From contig SXHN01000054.1 in NCBI GenBank assembly GCA_005773635.1, positions 1 through 64,000 on the forward strand: DNA of 64,000 bases, written 5' to 3'. Shown piece after piece: positions 44,090-52,251 of this stretch. The first letter of the stretch is position 1, and the number at the start of each line of letters is the position of its first letter. Both the position numbers and the translations under genes were made by a program. This stretch comes from Actinomycetota bacterium. Its GTDB lineage: Bacteria; Actinomycetota; Acidimicrobiia; IMCC26256; PALSA-610. The notes below the pieces were generated by a model that worked only from the letters and a program-made list of their open reading frames with translations, ran no database searches and had not been told where the DNA came from.

Positions 44090-44944
44090 CTACTGCAACG
44101 TTGCGATGAGTCGCGAAAGTGCCAAGCGATAGTCGTCGAGCATCGGCAATCCAGCGCTGCGCATCGCGGCGTTATCCAATACGGAATTCCGTGGCCGCGG
44201 GGCCGGGCGTGGCGGCTGCAAAGCTGATGTTGGTATTGGTTCGACACGCGACACGTCGCCGCCCGCCTGCGCCACGATTTCGGCCACGAATTCGTACCAG
44301 CTCACAGCGCCTTGGTTGGTCACATGAAAGATTCCAGCGGCCTGCGTCGTTGCTAGCAATTCGATGGTTTCAGCGAGATCAGCTGAAAAGGTGGGGCAGC
44401 CCCGTTGATCGGAAACAAAGCGAAGCGGGCCGGTTGCGTCTACCAACCGCAACACAGTATTGACCATATTGGGACCGTGCTGTCCGCAGAGCCACGAAGT
44501 GCGAATCACGGTGGCGTCGGGGCCGAGGGTTTCTAGAACGGCGGTTTCACCCGCGAGTTTCGACTCACCGTAGACGGACAGCGGATTCGTCGGGTCGGTT
44601 TCTGTGTACGGCTCGATCTTGGTGCCGTCGAAGACGTAATCAGTGCTGATATGGATGAGGCGAGAGCGGGAAGCGAGGCAGGCTGCAGCGACGTTGCGAG
44701 CCGCAGTTTCATTGCCAGCGAAGGCACTGCTGCGATCTGTTTCGCAGGCATCCACGGCCGTGAATGCTGCGCAATTCACTACAACATCGGGGGCAATGGC
44801 GGTGATCATGGCATGGGCAGCGGTGCCGTCGGTCGCGTCAAGATCGTGTCGAGTCCAAGCGACAACATCGTGACCGAGCCGCTGCAACGTCTGGGTGGTA
44901 TCGGTACCCAACATCCCTGCGGCCCCGGTTATCGCGAATTTCAT
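44090..44944 (-). CDS. rmlD: dTDP-4-dehydrorhamnose reductase
   Basis: A 284-residue SDR. FAITGAAGMLGTD is the NAD(P)-binding GxxGxxG, DVVVNCAAFTAVDACE follows, and the catalytic YxxxK is in PLSVYGESKLAGETAV. TDYVFDG and IRTSWLCGQHGPN are RmlD hallmarks. It makes dTDP-L-rhamnose in the last step. ATG 44944 overlaps the rmlB stop (ATGA). Third gene of rmlA-B-D; rmlC is not in the window. Confidence 0.93.
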   Translation of the reverse strand: MKFAITGAAGMLGTDTTQTLQRLGHDVVAWTRHDLDATDGTAAHAMITAIAPDVVVNCAAFTAVDACETDRSSAFAGNETAARNVAAACLASRSRLIHISTDYVFDGTKIEPYTETDPTNPLSVYGESKLAGETAVLETLGPDATVIRTSWLCGQHGPNMVNTVLRLVDATGPLRFVSDQRGCPTFSADLAETIELLATTQAAGIFHVTNQGAVSWYEFVAEIVAQAGGDVSRVEPIPTSALQPPRPAPRPRNSVLDNAAMRSAGLPMLDDYRLALSRLIATLQ

Positions 44945-45900
44945 GTGCGCGCCCGTAATGGTTCCCACCACCAACGGTTGTCCCGGTACCACGCAACAGT
45001 TGCTTCGAGCGCTTCATCGAGTGAGCGTTGCCGTTTCCAGCCGAGCGCGGTGACTTTCGCGATGTCGACTGAGTATCGGCGGTCATGACCGAGGCGGTCT
45101 TCGACATATCGCACGCTGCTTTCATCGTTGCCTTGCAACGCAAGCAGCTTGTCGACGAGCACTCGATTCGTAGTCTCGTTTCCGGCGCCAATGTTGTAGA
45201 TCTCTCCTGGTGTGCCCTGTTCGAATACGAGATGTACACCCGAGCAATGATCGTCGACATATATCCAATCGCGTTCATTGAGGCCGTCGCCGTACAACGG
45301 AATTTGTTTGCCATCGAGCAAGTTGGTGGTGAAGAGCGGAATCGCTTTTTCAGGATACTGAAACGGACCGAAATTATTGGTGCATCGGGTGACCACGACG
45401 TTGAGACCATGAGTGGCGTGATACGACAATGCGATGAGGTCGGATCCTGCTTTCGATGCGGAATACGGCGAACGCGGTTCGAGTGGATCGCCCTCTTTCG
45501 ACGAGCCAACTTCGACTGATCCGTAGACCTCGTCGGTGCCGATGTGCAGCACTCGACCGATCTCGAGGCGACGCGCGGTATCCATGACAACGTTGGTACC
45601 AAAGCAGTTGGTATTGATGAAATCATCGGATCCGACGATCGAGCGGTCGACGTGGCTCTCAGCGGCGAAGTGCACCACTCCATCGCAGCCACGCATAGCA
45701 GCTTCTAGCGTGCCGGGATCACAAATGTTGCCATGAACAAACGATGTGCGGGGATCGTCGTCGACATCGCGCAGCGTGGAACGATTGCCAGCGTACGTCA
45801 ACGCGTCGTATACGACGACCTCGTGGTCGGTGTTCGCGAGCACATAGCGCACGTAGTTCGAACCAATGAATCCGGCGCCGCCGGTAACAAGGAGCTTCAC
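44941..45900 (-). CDS. rmlB: dTDP-glucose 4,6-dehydratase
   Basis: A 319-residue extended SDR. KLLVTGGAGFIGSNYVRYV binds NAD, HFAAESHVDRSI and HIGTDEVYGSVE (with the catalytic TDE) are diagnostic, and YxxxK is in SPYSASKAGSDLI. CTNNFGPFQYPEKAIPLF follows. It converts dTDP-glucose to dTDP-4-keto-6-deoxyglucose. The start is a GTG at 45900 with GAGG 6 nt upstream, 21 nt after the rmlA stop. Confidence 0.95.
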   Translation of the reverse strand: MKLLVTGGAGFIGSNYVRYVLANTDHEVVVYDALTYAGNRSTLRDVDDDPRTSFVHGNICDPGTLEAAMRGCDGVVHFAAESHVDRSIVGSDDFINTNCFGTNVVMDTARRLEIGRVLHIGTDEVYGSVEVGSSKEGDPLEPRSPYSASKAGSDLIALSYHATHGLNVVVTRCTNNFGPFQYPEKAIPLFTTNLLDGKQIPLYGDGLNERDWIYVDDHCSGVHLVFEQGTPGEIYNIGAGNETTNRVLVDKLLALQGNDESSVRYVEDRLGHDRRYSVDIAKVTALGWKRQRSLDEALEATVAWYRDNRWWWEPLRART

Positions 45901-45921
45901 ATCAACCTCATGGTTAAGGGG

Positions 45922-47031
45922 TTACTGGATTTCGACGTGTGAATGGTCGCCCAACAGCAACCGAGTGGCGTTGGGTATCCCTGTTGAACGGGTGACAATC
46001 GTGTCTCGACCAAGCAGCGAATCTTGGAGTCGCGGCACGCCGGTGATTTGGCAACGTTCAAGCACGACCGAATGTTCAATTTCGGCGTCGGTGATGATGC
46101 AACCTGAAGCGATGGAAGTGAACGGCCCCACGTAGCTGCTATCGATGACTGTATCGGCGCCGATAACGACCGGCCCGCGCACAGTTGAATTGATGAGTTG
46201 TGCCCCTGCCTCGACGACAACTCTTCCGATCACTTGTGAGACATCGTCGACTTCGCCTTCGATGCGTGCTTCAAGGGTTTCGAGTACGAGGCGGTTGCAG
46301 TCGAGCAGCGGGTCTTTCTTGCCGGTGTCGATCCACCACCCGGTCAGGATGTCGTGGGTCACTCGATGCCCGTTGTCAACTAACCACTGAATCGCGTCGG
46401 TGATCTCCAACTCGCCGCGTGGCGACGGCGCTATCGAATCAACTGCGGTATGAATGTGGGGCGTGAATAAGTACACGCCAACTAGTGCGAGGTCCGATGG
46501 CGGATCTTTGGGCTTTTCAACGAGACGAATGATCTCGCCGAATTCGTCGAGCGCGGCGACCCCGAACGAACTTGGGTTGTCGACGTGCGTCAGCAATACC
46601 TGTGCCGAAGGTGGACCAGCCTGTTCGTTGGCGGTTCCGAGTTGTGGGTGGGCGGCGTGGCTCGCTTCGAAGCGTTCGACGAAGTCGGTAAGACCCTGCT
46701 GGAGCATGTTGTCGCCTAGGTACATCACAAAATCTTCGTCGCCTAGGAACGGACGGGCGATCAGAACACAATGCGCCAGGCCCAGTGGAGCATCCTGTTG
46801 GATATAGGTGACGTTGACGCCAAACTGCCACCCGTCGCCCACAGCATTCATGATCTCGTCGCCGGTTTCGCCGATAACGATCCCAATCTCGCGGATCCCG
46901 GCTTCGGCCATGGCCTCAATTCCGTAAAAGAGAATAGGTTTGTTGGCAATTGGTACGAGCTGTTTTGCGCTGGTATGGGTAATTGGTCGTAACCGTGTGC
47001 CAGCGCCGCCTGAGAGAATGAGACCCTTCAT
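45922..47031 (-). CDS. rmlA: Glucose-1-phosphate thymidylyltransferase, long form
   Basis: A 369-residue nucleotidyltransferase. KGLILSGGAGTRLRPITHTSAKQLVPIANKPILFYGIEAM is the signature, GLAHCVLIARPFLGDEDFVMYLGDN binds the nucleotide, and EKPKDPPSDLALVGVYLF and WIDTGKKDPLLDCN complete the catalytic domain. The last 110 residues form a left-handed beta-helix extension (VVIGADTVIDSSYVGPFTSIASGCIITDAEIEHSVVLE), as in the StrD-like long type rather than the short RmlA. ATG 47031 has TAGACT on its strand 10 nt upstream. Confidence 0.9.
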   Translation of the reverse strand: MKGLILSGGAGTRLRPITHTSAKQLVPIANKPILFYGIEAMAEAGIREIGIVIGETGDEIMNAVGDGWQFGVNVTYIQQDAPLGLAHCVLIARPFLGDEDFVMYLGDNMLQQGLTDFVERFEASHAAHPQLGTANEQAGPPSAQVLLTHVDNPSSFGVAALDEFGEIIRLVEKPKDPPSDLALVGVYLFTPHIHTAVDSIAPSPRGELEITDAIQWLVDNGHRVTHDILTGWWIDTGKKDPLLDCNRLVLETLEARIEGEVDDVSQVIGRVVVEAGAQLINSTVRGPVVIGADTVIDSSYVGPFTSIASGCIITDAEIEHSVVLERCQITGVPRLQDSLLGRDTIVTRSTGIPNATRLLLGDHSHVEIQ

Positions 47032-47041
47032 GTGGTTGGCG

Positions 47042-47051
47042 AGTCTAGGGT
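47042..47051. promoter_or_regulatory. Overlapping divergent -10 elements of rmlA and the CxxC protein gene
   Basis: AGTCTAGGGT contains TAGGGT (47046-47051) facing right, 7 nt before GTG 47059, and TAGACT on the minus strand (47047-47042) facing rmlA, 10 nt before ATG 47031. They share the central TA, exactly as at mshD/nth. Confidence 0.45.
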
Positions 47052-47058
47052 TCCGGTG

Positions 47059-47397
47059 GTGACTAATACGCCAACAGAGTGGCCCCACAGCGACAACTGC
47101 GATCTCTGCGAAGCTGCAAGGATCACGGAGTGGTTTCACGAAGATGAAATCTGCTGGATCGCCGAGTGCGAAATCTGCTCTACGCCGATGGTCGTGTGGC
47201 GCCATCACGGAGTCGAACCCCCACTACAGCACATGGACCACATGCATTCGAATCTCAGTGCCGTCGTAACGAAGTTCTTCGAATTTGAGCACTATGTCGA
47301 CGATCACATGCGCAACATCCCTGACCATTACCACGCCCATGCCCGTCCCAAAGGCGGCTTTTTTGGGCACGGACTCCGACGAAAGGATCCATCATGA
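47059..47397 (+). CDS. Small cysteine- and histidine-rich protein
   Basis: A 112-residue protein. It has a CxxC (NCDLCEAARITEW), a second set of three cysteines (EICWIAECEICSTPMVVWRHHGVEPP) and a His-rich end (HMDHMHSNLS, HYVDDHMRNIPDHYHAHARP). This suggests a metal-binding, cytoplasmic protein; the CxxC plus CxxC could hold Zn. I recognise no characterised family. GTG 47059 is chosen for the TAGGGT hexamer at the right distance; GTG 47056 is also possible. Its TGA overlaps the next ATG (ATGA), so it is coupled to the Tat-exported repeat protein. Confidence 0.6.
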   Translation: MTNTPTEWPHSDNCDLCEAARITEWFHEDEICWIAECEICSTPMVVWRHHGVEPPLQHMDHMHSNLSAVVTKFFEFEHYVDDHMRNIPDHYHAHARPKGGFFGHGLRRKDPS

Positions 47398-48554
47398 CTG
47401 CGGAAACCGAATCGCTCCTAGCGCGTATCGCTGAACTGACTGATCGCTTAGATCTCCTCGAAGAACGCGAGAGCAGGCGAGGTAACAACCAAGAACCACA
47501 CACGGTCAGCCGCCGGGGCATGTTGCGCTACGCGGCAGTGGGCGCAGGCGCCGCGATCGCAGGATCCGTGGTTGCAACAACCCACCCTGCCGCGGCGGAC
47601 ACGGGTGACAACTTCGTGCTCGGAGTGACGAATGACGCCGACGCGACCACATTTTTGCTCGGCAGTGGCATCACCGATGCAGTGCTGAATGTCGACACAG
47701 GCGGTCAGGCCACCACAGTCGCGATCGACGCATATTCGCTCGACTCACCCGCAATATCTGGTACTGCGCAGACGACTGGCAGCGGGCTTCAGGGTACGTC
47801 GTCCGCGGGCATCGGCGTTGTGGGTATATCGACCACAGGTGCTGGCGTTCGGGGCACCTCGGACTCGTCGTCAGGCGTCATTGCCGAGAGCGTTACATAC
47901 GTCGGCCTAACAGTCTCCACTACTTCAGGTCCGGTCGCGATCCTGGCCACGAACCAAACGGGTGATGGCACGACCGCGGTAATCAGGGCGACGCACGACG
48001 GAAGCGGCTCCGTTATCGAAGCGACATCGAGTGCGGGCAACGCGGTGACAGCTACTGCCGATGCTGGGGTGGCGGTGCAGGCCGAGTCGGCGACCGGCGT
48101 CGGGGTTAGTGGCACGTCCGGGAGTGCAATCGGCGTCACAGGCACTTCGGGTTCGAATGTAGGAGTGCTGGGTACTACAACCACTGGCAAGGCGGGTGTT
48201 GAAGGTGTGTCGACAACGTCCAGCGTTGGTGTCTATGGCAGCTCGTCGGGCACGGGAACCGCGCTGTTCGGTCGTGGTTTCGGAACCGGACGTGCGGTTG
48301 CGGGCTACATCTCGAATGTGTCGAGTGCTTCGGCGTGCATATACGGCAACACTCTCGGCACGGGCGCTGGCGTCGAAGGCAAGAGCCTGAACGGTCGAGG
48401 GGCGCAATTCACTGGGAAGCTCGCCCAGGTTCGTTTGGTGCCGGGCGCGCTATCTACCCGTCCGAACGGTGGGGCGCGTGGCGATTTGTATTGCGATGCG
48501 GGCGGGCGATTGTGGTTCTGCAAAGGCAGTGTGGGTTGGGTGCAAATCGGCTGA
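47394..48554 (+). CDS. Tat-exported glycine/threonine repeat protein
   Basis: A 386-residue protein. The first 30 residues form a heptad-like helix (ESLLARIAELTDRLDLLEERES), followed by a twin-arginine signal (TVSRRGMLRYAAVGAGAAIAGSVVATTHPAAA). The mature region consists of degenerate 8-13-residue repeats of GVxGTS type (GAGVRGTSDSSSGV, GVGVSGTSGSAIGVTGTSGSNVGVLGTT, GVEGVSTTSSVGVYGSSSG), which should make a beta-solenoid or a fibre-like trimer. The C-terminus LYCDAGGRLWFCKGSVGWVQIG is a compact cap with two cysteines. No family recognised. A cytoplasmic coiled coil before a Tat signal is unusual. Confidence 0.65.
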   Translation: MTAETESLLARIAELTDRLDLLEERESRRGNNQEPHTVSRRGMLRYAAVGAGAAIAGSVVATTHPAAADTGDNFVLGVTNDADATTFLLGSGITDAVLNVDTGGQATTVAIDAYSLDSPAISGTAQTTGSGLQGTSSAGIGVVGISTTGAGVRGTSDSSSGVIAESVTYVGLTVSTTSGPVAILATNQTGDGTTAVIRATHDGSGSVIEATSSAGNAVTATADAGVAVQAESATGVGVSGTSGSAIGVTGTSGSNVGVLGTTTTGKAGVEGVSTTSSVGVYGSSSGTGTALFGRGFGTGRAVAGYISNVSSASACIYGNTLGTGAGVEGKSLNGRGAQFTGKLAQVRLVPGALSTRPNGGARGDLYCDAGGRLWFCKGSVGWVQIG

Positions 48555-48575
48555 TCAATACATAACGACGTCGCC

Positions 48576-49877
48576 TCACGGATGGGAATTGACGAAACCC
48601 ACCTGCGAGTACGTCTTGCCGAGGATCTCATGGTCGTCAGCATTCATCCACTTGTCGAGCACCGTCGCGTACACGCTGCGGTAATCAACGTGGCTGCGTA
48701 AATTGCCATAGTCGACTAGCTGTGCGTTGGCGAGCGAAGGCATTTGCCCGTAGAGCCCGCCTTTCACCCGCGGGCCCACTGCGATGGCTGCTCCAGACGT
48801 TCCGTGGTCGGTTCCAGCCCCGTCGTTTTCTTCAGGGCGACGCCCAAATTCACTGAACGTCAAGCTCATGACGTTATCGGCCCAACTCGGATTCAGTTTC
48901 GTGAAGAGCGCATCGATTCCTTTGTCGAGGGAGTCCATGAGGCCGGCATGGCCCGCAAGTTGTCCAGTGTGGGTATCGAAGCCATCAAGCGAGACGTTGA
49001 ACACTCGAATTCCGAGATTGCGATTGACGAGACCAGCGACGAGTTCCATTTGTCGCACGAACCAATTGTTGTTGGGGTTCGCGGGGTAGGCAGGCGCGAT
49101 ACGACCAGTGAGTCGAAGCACGTTCGCGTTCGTGCGGGCGATGGTGTCGCCCCATTGCCCGAGGCCGGTGCGACCGGCACGAGCAATCGCCGCTACGTCG
49201 TCGTACAAGCGGGCGTCGTCTTGGTTACTTCGATTGATACCGAATCGGCCACCGACCGACATCGGCAACGCCGAACCGCGGCCTTGTGAACCGACGAGGT
49301 GCAATGGCACTCCATTCGTGTTCAACGTCACGGCGTACAAAGATTCAATTGCCGCGTTTGGCAGGTCGTCGAGGTAACGCCCAATCCATCCGGTCGGCAC
49401 GCTTTGCGAAGTGCCGCCCCAGCCTTGCATCCAGTAGGCCATCGACGTGAAGTGGCTGAAATCGGGTGGGTTGTACCCAACGCCTTGAATCAGCGCGACA
49501 TCACCTGCGTCGTATCGCTGCTTCAACTTCACCAGCGAAGGATGGAGTCCGACCGCGCTATTGATATTGAGCGTTTGGCCGGCATCGAAGCCAAGATTGG
49601 GGCGCAATGCGTGGTAGTTGCTGTCGTTGTGTGGAACCACCATGTTGAGGGAGTCGTTGCCGCCTCCAAGGGTGATGAGCACCAAGATGGCATCGGTCGA
49701 CTTCAGTGGCGGAGCCGCGAAAGCTTCGAGGTGCGAAAGCATGGGTGCGAATGCCACACCGCCACCAGCTATCGCGGAGGCTTGAATAAACCTGCGCCGC
49801 GAGAATCCTGGGTTCGTCTCGGGCACCGAAAGCGCCGCGAGCACCTCTGCAGTTTCAGGTTCACGTGTGAGTGTCAT
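48576..49877 (-). CDS. DUF1501 domain protein, Tat-exported
   Basis: A 433-residue protein. The twin-arginine signal is FSRRRFIQASAIAGGGVAFAP (about 25-45). The mature domain has LVLITLGGGNDSLNMVVPHND, SLVKLKQRYDAGDVALIQGVGYNPPDFSHFTSMAYWMQG, and NVSLDGFDTHTGQLAGHAGLMDSLDKGIDALF, SLTFSEFGRRPEENDGAGTDHGTSGAAIAVG. The GFDTH and GTDHG blocks resemble the metal site of the alkaline phosphatase/sulfatase superfamily to which DUF1501 is related. It is transcribed just after its DUF1800 partner (15 nt gap); ATG 49877 follows GGGGGAACCA. Confidence 0.85.
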   Translation of the reverse strand: MTLTREPETAEVLAALSVPETNPGFSRRRFIQASAIAGGGVAFAPMLSHLEAFAAPPLKSTDAILVLITLGGGNDSLNMVVPHNDSNYHALRPNLGFDAGQTLNINSAVGLHPSLVKLKQRYDAGDVALIQGVGYNPPDFSHFTSMAYWMQGWGGTSQSVPTGWIGRYLDDLPNAAIESLYAVTLNTNGVPLHLVGSQGRGSALPMSVGGRFGINRSNQDDARLYDDVAAIARAGRTGLGQWGDTIARTNANVLRLTGRIAPAYPANPNNNWFVRQMELVAGLVNRNLGIRVFNVSLDGFDTHTGQLAGHAGLMDSLDKGIDALFTKLNPSWADNVMSLTFSEFGRRPEENDGAGTDHGTSGAAIAVGPRVKGGLYGQMPSLANAQLVDYGNLRSHVDYRSVYATVLDKWMNADDHEILGKTYSQVGFVNSHP

Positions 49878-49892
49878 TGGTTCCCCCAGGGA

Positions 49893-51245
49893 TCAGGCGA
49901 GGTTGAATTCGGGCGAGAGCAGTACCAACACCACCAAGTTCGACCATGTGCGTTGGTCCCAACTCCCGGTATGCGATTGGCGGGTTACGGCGGCGATGAG
50001 CTGCCGTCGCGTGTTGGCTGAGGGGTTGAATATTCCGAACGCGGTCAAGGCGTAATCGACTGCGTCGACGAAGCGATTTGCGCCGCCGCCATCGAGGATG
50101 GTGATGATCGAATCGCGAACCGAAGTGTCGATGTTGGGATCATCGCTCCAGTTGAAGAGCTGGTTGATGACATTGCCGGTGAAATCGGCCCGCTGCCACA
50201 TTGCCGATGCATTCAGCCAATACTGATTGTTTTTCCACCCAGCCACGTTTGGTGGCTCGAACAACGTCTGGCCCATGTCACCCATGTACCACTGTGGGTT
50301 GATGTTGTCGGCAGTGAGACCGGTGTATTTCAATATGGCCGCAACCCACTCGACCGGGCTGCGCACGAGCCCCTGCTTCGCCGTCGTCGTGTAGAACTCC
50401 GGTCGCACAAAGAGCGCTCGGAGCAGCGGCTGCATTTCCAGGTCGTTGTCGAGAAACACTTGCGCCAGTTCGTCGACGATGTTCGCGCTGGGGTTTGGGT
50501 ATGCGAAGAACGTCCAGAGCTTGTTGACGATGTATTTGGCTGAGACGGTCTTTTTGGCAAGATTCTCTTGCAGAAGAAAGTCGATAATCCCAGGACCATT
50601 CCAATTTCGGGTCTGGCCCATGAAGGTCTTTTGTGAGTGGTCATGACGACTGTCGTAGTAGATGTATTGGGTCGAGTCGTTGTCGTGAATGTTGTAGCCG
50701 GTCCATGCTTTCGCGGCCGCGAGTATGTCGCCCTGGGTGTATTGGTTTACCCCGAGGGTAAACAACTCCATGAGTTCACGCGCGAAGTTTTCGTTTGCGT
50801 TGCCCTTGTAGTTATAGGAGTTGTCGAGGTAGTGCAACATTGCAGGCTGTAGCGACATGGTGTGGATGAGTGTGCGGAAATTGCCCATGCCGGTATCGCG
50901 AAACAACTTGTTTTGGTCATACATCAATACCATGTTGCCGACCTTGGCATTTTCGCTGCAGAGCAGGCCGTGCCAAAACAGGGTCATGCGTTCTTGCAAC
51001 GGTTTCGGTGCGGTTGCCATGCGGTCCAGCCACCACTGTTGCAGGAGGTACTCCCACTCCCAATCGTTCACGTTGGGGTCGTTGAAGAACGCTGGTGGGT
51101 TGGAGTCGTCTGGCGTGACGACGTCATCGACAAGCAAATCGACAATCTCGGTGATTGTCATTGCGCTGAGCGTCGTGACTTCGGCTTGGGTCGCACCAAA
51201 GCCTGCTCGACGCATCAAATGGGCTACATCGTCTGGTGCTGCCAT
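49893..51245 (-). CDS. DUF1800 domain protein
   Basis: A 450-residue protein starting AAPDDVAHLMRRAGFGATQAEVTTL, the DUF1800 signature (H-L-x-R-R-x-x-F-G). ERMTLFWHGLLCS, NFARELMELFTLGVNQYTQGDILAAAKAWTGY and LVRSPVEWVAAILKYTGL are further conserved blocks. No signal peptide is seen, and export together with the Tat-exported partner is only a guess. DUF1800 and DUF1501 genes pair in many bacteria; the biochemical role is not established. ATG 51245 has AGGGGGAATACCG upstream; the frame extends further but without a ribosome site. Confidence 0.88.
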   Translation of the reverse strand: MAAPDDVAHLMRRAGFGATQAEVTTLSAMTITEIVDLLVDDVVTPDDSNPPAFFNDPNVNDWEWEYLLQQWWLDRMATAPKPLQERMTLFWHGLLCSENAKVGNMVLMYDQNKLFRDTGMGNFRTLIHTMSLQPAMLHYLDNSYNYKGNANENFARELMELFTLGVNQYTQGDILAAAKAWTGYNIHDNDSTQYIYYDSRHDHSQKTFMGQTRNWNGPGIIDFLLQENLAKKTVSAKYIVNKLWTFFAYPNPSANIVDELAQVFLDNDLEMQPLLRALFVRPEFYTTTAKQGLVRSPVEWVAAILKYTGLTADNINPQWYMGDMGQTLFEPPNVAGWKNNQYWLNASAMWQRADFTGNVINQLFNWSDDPNIDTSVRDSIITILDGGGANRFVDAVDYALTAFGIFNPSANTRRQLIAAVTRQSHTGSWDQRTWSNLVVLVLLSPEFNLA

Positions 51246-51341
51246 CGGTATTCCCCCTAGTTCCTGATCTATATCGGCGCTTGGGGTGTTGAAACTTGAA
51301 GGTAATCGCGCGGTGCGCGCGCAAAGATTCGCGCATTTGAT

Positions 51342-51366
51342 CGCCTGAGCGGACGCGCTCAAGGCG
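51342..51366 (-). terminator. Possible hairpin terminator after the lactonase gene
   Basis: CGCC-T-GAGCG / loop GACG / CGCTC-AA-GGCG can form a stem with an internal bulge, about 40 nt beyond the SMP-30 stop on the minus strand. No T-run follows. It may also act as a spacer hairpin before DUF1800. The surrounding 51295-51330 is a run of GCGCGC palindromes. Confidence 0.3.
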
Positions 51367-51405
51367 CTCACAGCGAGCTATGACAAGCCCGCTACGACAG
51401 ACCGC

Positions 51406-52251
51406 CTACGGCAATCCAGCTCTGGCGTGCTCCACCTCGATGGTTTCAATTCTTCCCGAGAGGGTCACCACGGTTTCATCGGGATGCGACGAGTCCGCGG
51501 TACACACAAACAGTGTCGTGCCGTTGTCGCCTCCGAGCATGCAGGCATATGCCGGTCGACCAGTATCGACAACCTGCAGCACCTCGCCACCTTCACGAAC
51601 ACGAATAACGCGACCAGACAATGGGCAGGCGCTCCAGATCGCTCCGTCATCGTCGAGGCAAATCCCGTCGGGCACCGCGCCTTGGAGTTTCGCCCATACG
51701 CGACGATTGCTGAGGTGGCCGCGGGCATCGATGTCGAACGCGGTTAAACGTCCCTTCCACGATTCGCCGACGATCAATGTGCTGCCGTCTGGGGTAATCG
51801 CCATGCCATTAGGAAACCCCAATTCCGACGCGACCTCGATGACAGCGCCGTCCGTGTCGACCATGATGAGGTTCGTGAGGCACGGCTCGCCACCGCCATC
51901 CAGATCGAAGCCGAAGTTGCCCACGTACGCGCGACCGAGCTGATCAACGACCATGTCATTGCAATGCCATGAAGCGAGTGCGCGGAGATCCGCGACCGTG
52001 GTCAACCGGCCGTCGGGCTCTTGGCGCAGTAGTCGTCGATCTCTCATCGAAACGACCATGAGATTTCCGTTGGGGTCCCACCCCAAGCCACTTGGCTGTT
52101 CCGGCACGCTGCAGATCGTTTCGGTGGTGCTGTCGGGGTTCAAGGCGAGTACGAGACCGCGGTGCATGTCAGAGAAGTACAGGCGGCCGTCGCGCCAGCG
52201 AGGTCCTTCGCCAAACGCGATACCGTCGAGCACTGTTGTGCAGTCGCTCAT
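51406..52251 (-). CDS. SMP-30/gluconolactonase-like protein
   Basis: A 281-residue six-bladed beta-propeller. Blocks: GIAFGEGPRWRDGRLYFSDMHRG (metal-binding glutamate GEGP), SVPEQPSGLGWDPNGNLMVVSMRDRRLLR, CNDMVVDQLGRAYVGNFGF (metal-binding Asn/Asp), GFPNGMAITPDGSTLIVGESWKGRL and VPDGICLDDDGAIWSACPLSG (catalytic Asp). It probably hydrolyses a sugar lactone or related ester. ATG 52251 overlaps the MFS stop (ATGA), so it is coupled to the transporter, which may import its substrate. Confidence 0.85.
   Translation of the reverse strand: MSDCTTVLDGIAFGEGPRWRDGRLYFSDMHRGLVLALNPDSTTETICSVPEQPSGLGWDPNGNLMVVSMRDRRLLRQEPDGRLTTVADLRALASWHCNDMVVDQLGRAYVGNFGFDLDGGGEPCLTNLIMVDTDGAVIEVASELGFPNGMAITPDGSTLIVGESWKGRLTAFDIDARGHLSNRRVWAKLQGAVPDGICLDDDGAIWSACPLSGRVIRVREGGEVLQVVDTGRPAYACMLGGDNGTTLFVCTADSSHPDETVVTLSGRIETIEVEHARAGLP

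Noticed and set aside
51295-51330. GCGCGC-rich palindromes as a possible recombination or origin site
   Set aside because: Short, simple alternating sequence expected in G+C-rich DNA; no repeats or associated genes.
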